Source: Allobosea sp. AAP35 (GTDB taxonomy: Bacteria > Pseudomonadota > Alphaproteobacteria > Rhizobiales > Beijerinckiaceae). From it: a stretch of 49,519 nucleotides of DNA. The notes beneath the pieces were generated by a model. That model saw only the letters and a list, made by a program, of their open reading frames with translations. It was not told the origin of the DNA and did no database searches. The stretch spans positions 1 through 49,519 of the forward strand of contig NZ_LJHQ01000040.1 of NCBI RefSeq assembly GCF_001295925.1, read 5' to 3'. Below are positions 46,926 to 49,519 of this stretch, in pieces (position 1 is the stretch's first letter; each line of letters starts with the position of its first letter). The translations under genes were made by a program, and so were the position numbers.

Positions 46926-47843
46926 GTGAGCGATCCCATCCAGACACTCGCCATCGTCGGCGCCGGCATGATCGGCGCCAGTTGGGCGGCACTTGCCAGC
47001 GCGCTTGGCGTGGCCGTCCGCGCCTATGATCCCAATGCGGAGGCAGAGGCGCGCTTCCTGTCTCAAGTCGAACGGGCGCGGGCTCAACTGGCCGAGCTCG
47101 GGCTAACCGGGACCGGCAATGTCTCCTTCTTCAGCAGCCTCGCAGAGGCGCTGGAGGGGGCCGGCTTCGTCCAGGAAAACGGGCCGGAGAACGAGGCGGT
47201 CAAGCGCAAGCTGCTCGCCAAGATCGACGCCCTGCTCCCGCTGGACGCCATCATCGCCAGTTCGACCTCGGCGCTGGTCCGCAGCAGCATCGTCGGCGAT
47301 TGCGCCAGGCCGGGGCGGATCATCGTGGCGCATCCGTTCAATCCGCCGCATCTCGTTCCGCTGGTCGAGATCGTCGGGGCCGACCCCGATGTCGTGACGC
47401 GGGCCGCGGATTTCTATCGCGCGCTCGGACGCCGCCCGGTCGTGCTCAACCGCGAAATGCCCGGGCACATCGCCAACAGGCTGGCCTCGGCGCTCTATCG
47501 CGAGGCGGTTCATCTGGTCGAGCAGGGCGTGGCGAGCGTCGCCGACATCGACGCGGCGCTCTGCAACGGTCCTGGCCTGCGCTGGGCCCTGATGGGTCCG
47601 CACATGACCTATCATCTCGGCGGCGGCGAAGGCGGAATCGCCGGCTATCTCGCCCATCTCGGGCCCAGCCAGGTGCGGCGCTGGGAATCGCTCGGCAATC
47701 CGTCGCTCGATGCCGAGGTCCAGGCCAAGATTGTCGCGGGCGTCGCGGAGGAAGCGGCCGGCCGCTCGATCGCCGAGCTGGAGGCGCGCCGCGACGAGGG
47801 CTTGCTCGCCCTGCTGAAGACCCGCACGCTGGTCAGCGACTGA
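46926..47843 (+). CDS. 3-hydroxyacyl-CoA dehydrogenase family NAD-dependent oxidoreductase
   Basis: A 305-aa enzyme with an N-terminal Rossmann fold (LAIVGAGMIGASWAALASA) and the family motifs ENGPENEAVKRKLLA, SSTSALVRSSI, VAHPFNPPHLVPLVEIV and PGHIANRLASALYREA. Members include L-gulonate 3-dehydrogenase, L-carnitine dehydrogenase and HbdA. The single-domain length and this operon suit a hydroxy-acid rather than a CoA-ester substrate. The start is GTG 46926, 19 bp after the binding-protein stop, with GGAAC upstream. Confidence 0.92.
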   Translation: MSDPIQTLAIVGAGMIGASWAALASALGVAVRAYDPNAEAEARFLSQVERARAQLAELGLTGTGNVSFFSSLAEALEGAGFVQENGPENEAVKRKLLAKIDALLPLDAIIASSTSALVRSSIVGDCARPGRIIVAHPFNPPHLVPLVEIVGADPDVVTRAADFYRALGRRPVVLNREMPGHIANRLASALYREAVHLVEQGVASVADIDAALCNGPGLRWALMGPHMTYHLGGGEGGIAGYLAHLGPSQVRRWESLGNPSLDAEVQAKIVAGVAEEAAGRSIAELEARRDEGLLALLKTRTLVSD

Positions 47844-47854
47844 CAAGGCTACCC

Positions 47855-48535
47855 ATGACCGATATGACCGAAGCGGGCCCGCGCATCGCCCTGATCCATG
47901 CGCTCGAGGAATCCGTGCTGCCGGCGCGAGCGGCCTTTGCCGCGCACTGGCCGCAGGCTAAAGCCTTCGACCTGCTCGACACATCGCTCGCGACCGATCT
48001 GGCCGCCCGCGGCAGGCTCGACGAGGCGATGACCGAGCGCTTTCTGACGCTGGGGCGCTATGCGGCGGCAACCGAAGGCACGGCCGGGCCGGCGCAGGCG
48101 ATCCTGTTCACCTGCTCGGCGTTTGGGCCGGCGATCGACGCCGTCAAGCGCGCCTTGCCGATCCCGGTGCTGCGGCCCAATGAATCCGCCTTCGCCGAGG
48201 CGCTGGCCTTGGGCGGACGGATCGGCCTGATCGTGACCTTCGCCCCCTCCCTGCCCGCGCTGACGCAGGAACTCAACGTGATGGCCGGCAAGCCGGTCGA
48301 TGTCGCCGGCATTGTTGTCGAGGGCGCGCTGGCGGCGCTCAAGGCCGGCGATGGCGCCACCCATGACCGCCTGGTGGCGGAAGCGGCTGCCCGCCTCACG
48401 GGGGTCGACACGTTGATCCTCGGCCAGTTCTCGCTCGCCCGCGCCAAACCGGCAATCGAAGCGGCGACGGGCCTGCGCGTCGTGACGACGCCGGAGGCGG
48501 CCATTCGCGGGCTGAAACGGGCTCTACAGAACTGA
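47855..48535 (+). CDS. Asp/Glu/hydantoin racemase superfamily protein with one catalytic Cys
   Basis: A 226-aa protein of the Asp/Glu racemase fold. The first catalytic Cys is present (ILFTCSAFGPAI, Cys87). The place of the second, usually within LGC, reads LILGQFSLA with Gln191, so two-base racemisation is unlikely. Single-Cys relatives include arylmalonate decarboxylase-like and maleate isomerase-like enzymes. ATG 47855 follows AAGG, 11 bp after the dehydrogenase stop. It is the last gene of the cluster and may act as an isomerase or decarboxylase on the pathway acid. Confidence 0.85.
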   Translation: MTDMTEAGPRIALIHALEESVLPARAAFAAHWPQAKAFDLLDTSLATDLAARGRLDEAMTERFLTLGRYAAATEGTAGPAQAILFTCSAFGPAIDAVKRALPIPVLRPNESAFAEALALGGRIGLIVTFAPSLPALTQELNVMAGKPVDVAGIVVEGALAALKAGDGATHDRLVAEAAARLTGVDTLILGQFSLARAKPAIEAATGLRVVTTPEAAIRGLKRALQN

Positions 48536-48773
48536 AGGGGCGACCGCCCTTATCGAGACAGTTCGCCCCACACCGCGGTGAACCTCGCGGTGCGCCGACG
48601 CATTTGCGACGCGGGGCCATCTCATCTGGATTGCCGATCCAGCCATGCGTGATGCTGAGACAATTGATCGGCAGGCAGAATCCGGTGATCTTGGGTCAGG
48701 ACGGGTCAGCCGCTTGACTCGACATGGCGGCGACGAAAGCGGGCATCAGTCACACAGCGACGGGGGGAAGTTC

Positions 48774-49187
48774 ATGAGTCGGCGTATTCAGCAGTTGTTG
48801 CCCCATTCAACGATGCTGGCCGCCCTGGCCATCGTGGCCGCCTTATTCTCGACCCGGGCTGCTCAGGCGCAGGATCGCGATGGCTGCTTTGAGCCCGCCC
48901 CCAGGTGCCTGACCTCCAGCCAAAGCTGGCGTGGTCCAAACCTTACCGTTAGGCTGACAAATCGGTGCAATGGGCGCGTCTATGCCCGGATATGCACCCA
49001 AAAGCAGCGTGGCGGGCCCGATTGCGGAGCGTTCGGCATTGTTCCAGGCCGTTCGCATACGTGGCACACGGTCAACGCCGCACCCGGCGGCAGCTCGCAA
49101 TATCGATATATCGGGTCGCGGCTGATGCAAAAAGACTGGGTCTGCGCCGGCAAAGCGCGCAACTGGCGTGAGCCGATGAGGTTCTAG
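48774..49187 (+). CDS. Six-cysteine secreted protein (hypothetical)
   Basis: A 137-aa protein with a long basic N-region and signal peptide (LAALAIVAALFSTRAAQA, cleavage before Q). The mature part has six Cys (DGCFEPAPRC, NRC, RIC, PDC, WVC), probably three disulfides. Aromatic and Arg-rich stretches suggest a compact periplasmic or extracellular domain. Similar NRC...CxQ layouts occur in small secreted proteins of rhizobia, but no function is known to me. ATG 48774 follows GGGGGGAAG. It is 238 bp after the racemase-like gene and probably transcribed separately. Confidence 0.7.
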   Translation: MSRRIQQLLPHSTMLAALAIVAALFSTRAAQAQDRDGCFEPAPRCLTSSQSWRGPNLTVRLTNRCNGRVYARICTQKQRGGPDCGAFGIVPGRSHTWHTVNAAPGGSSQYRYIGSRLMQKDWVCAGKARNWREPMRF

Positions 49188-49399
49188 ATGTGTCCAGGTC
49201 TGATGATGGCCCGGTTTGCCCAAAGTCGGCGCGGGAACTCGCCGAGCAACACCCGCTCTTGATCGGCAAGCCGTCAGCCCAATCATCACTCTTGCCACGA
49301 TCGCCTCTCCCGCGGCGCCGCCTTGCTGCAAGTTGCGCCGGCTCGGCGCGACTCGATCGCGCGGGGTGATGGCATGGTTGCGTGTCGATCGTATCGCCC

Positions 49400-49519
49400 T
49401 TAATCCTCGTCTTCCCTGGCCCTGCCGGTCTCGACCAGGATCTCGCGTTTTCCGGCGTGGTTGGCGGGGCCGACGATGCCTTCGTGCTCCATCCGCTCCA
49501 TGATCGAGGCGGCGCGGTT
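49400..49519 (-). CDS. ftsK: DNA translocase FtsK, C-terminal end (partial)
   Basis: The last 39 codons and stop of a gene that enters from beyond the window edge. The peptide [20 protein letters not shown] followed by [10 protein letters not shown] is the end of the FtsK gamma (winged-helix) domain, which reads KOPS sequences and contacts XerD. FtsK moves chromosome ends to dif during division. The tail TGRAREDED is short and acidic. There are 212 bp between this stop and that of the convergent six-Cys protein; I see nothing else in that gap. Confidence 0.9.
   Translation of the reverse strand, partial: NRAASIMERMEHEGIVGPANHAGKREILVETGRAREDED

Noticed and set aside
44552..46969. An 805-codon open frame on the minus strand
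   Set aside because: It lies opposite the dehydratase and Bug-protein genes, which have clear family motifs. Long antisense frames are expected from GC-rich third-position bias.
48535..48551. AAGGG/CCCTT hairpin after the racemase-like gene as a terminator
   Set aside because: The stem is only 5 bp and no T-run follows. A nearby CACCGCG/CGCGGTG repeat also lacks a T-tract.

Overview
The window is GC-rich, densely coded chromosomal DNA from an alphaproteobacterium, most likely Hyphomicrobiales (Bosea-like). This rests on gene content: glnB-glnA, a SUF operon with two cysteine desulfurases and SufT, purM-purN, a FeS-type photolyase with the Agrobacterium PhrB cysteine pattern, an Irr/ICE-like iron box, and a palindromic repeat of a kind common in this order. 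Genus is an inference. No rRNA, tRNA, insertion sequence, prophage or CRISPR array was seen.

Layout. 1-3.8 kb: nnr (NAD(P)HX repair) diverges from glnB-glnA, which ends in a clear terminator. 3.9-6.5 kb: a glycosyltransferase and a flippase-like membrane protein converge and overlap at their 3' ends. 7.1-13.4 kb: parE, a small Flp-like protein, an alpha/beta hydrolase, an RhlE-type DEAD-box helicase and a diguanylate cyclase. 13.4-23.5 kb: iron-sulfur assembly on the minus strand. The order is cysteine desulfurase, sufB, a small coiled-coil gene, sufC, sufD, a 4-OT-like tautomerase, sufS and sufT; sufA lies about 2.7 kb further on, beyond a small disordered protein, phzF and an Ldh-family dehydrogenase. 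23.8-33.9 kb: housekeeping genes (hydrolase, tyrS, an AsmA-like giant, a one-cysteine BCP peroxiredoxin, an M23 peptidase, purM-purN, a WYL regulator). 34-43.1 kb: a secreted small protein, an orphan molybdopterin oxidoreductase, a MipA/OmpV porin-like protein, a YhaO/YhaN (SbcDC-like) nuclease pair and the FeS photolyase. 43.3-48.5 kb: a catabolic cluster with a GntR/FCD regulator diverging from an IlvD/Edd dehydratase, a Bug/TctC binding protein, a 3-hydroxyacyl-CoA-dehydrogenase-like enzyme and an Asp/Glu-racemase-like enzyme. The end holds a six-cysteine secreted protein and the last 39 codons of ftsK.

The most interesting region is the SUF locus. An ICE-like palindrome lies upstream of the first gene. 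Two uncharacterised small genes (coiled coil, tautomerase) are built into the operon through TGATG stop/start overlaps. An identical 15-nt hairpin core, whose closing pair changes in a compensatory way, sits 16-17 nt before the ATG of both sufB and the detached sufA, directly against the ribosome binding site. This could be an unrecognised cis-acting element coordinating the two Fe-S transcripts.

A second regulatory point is the 64-bp divergent gap of the catabolic cluster. It holds an ATTGT-N2-ACAAT inverted repeat over a -35-like TTGACA, placed so that the dehydratase mRNA could be almost leaderless.
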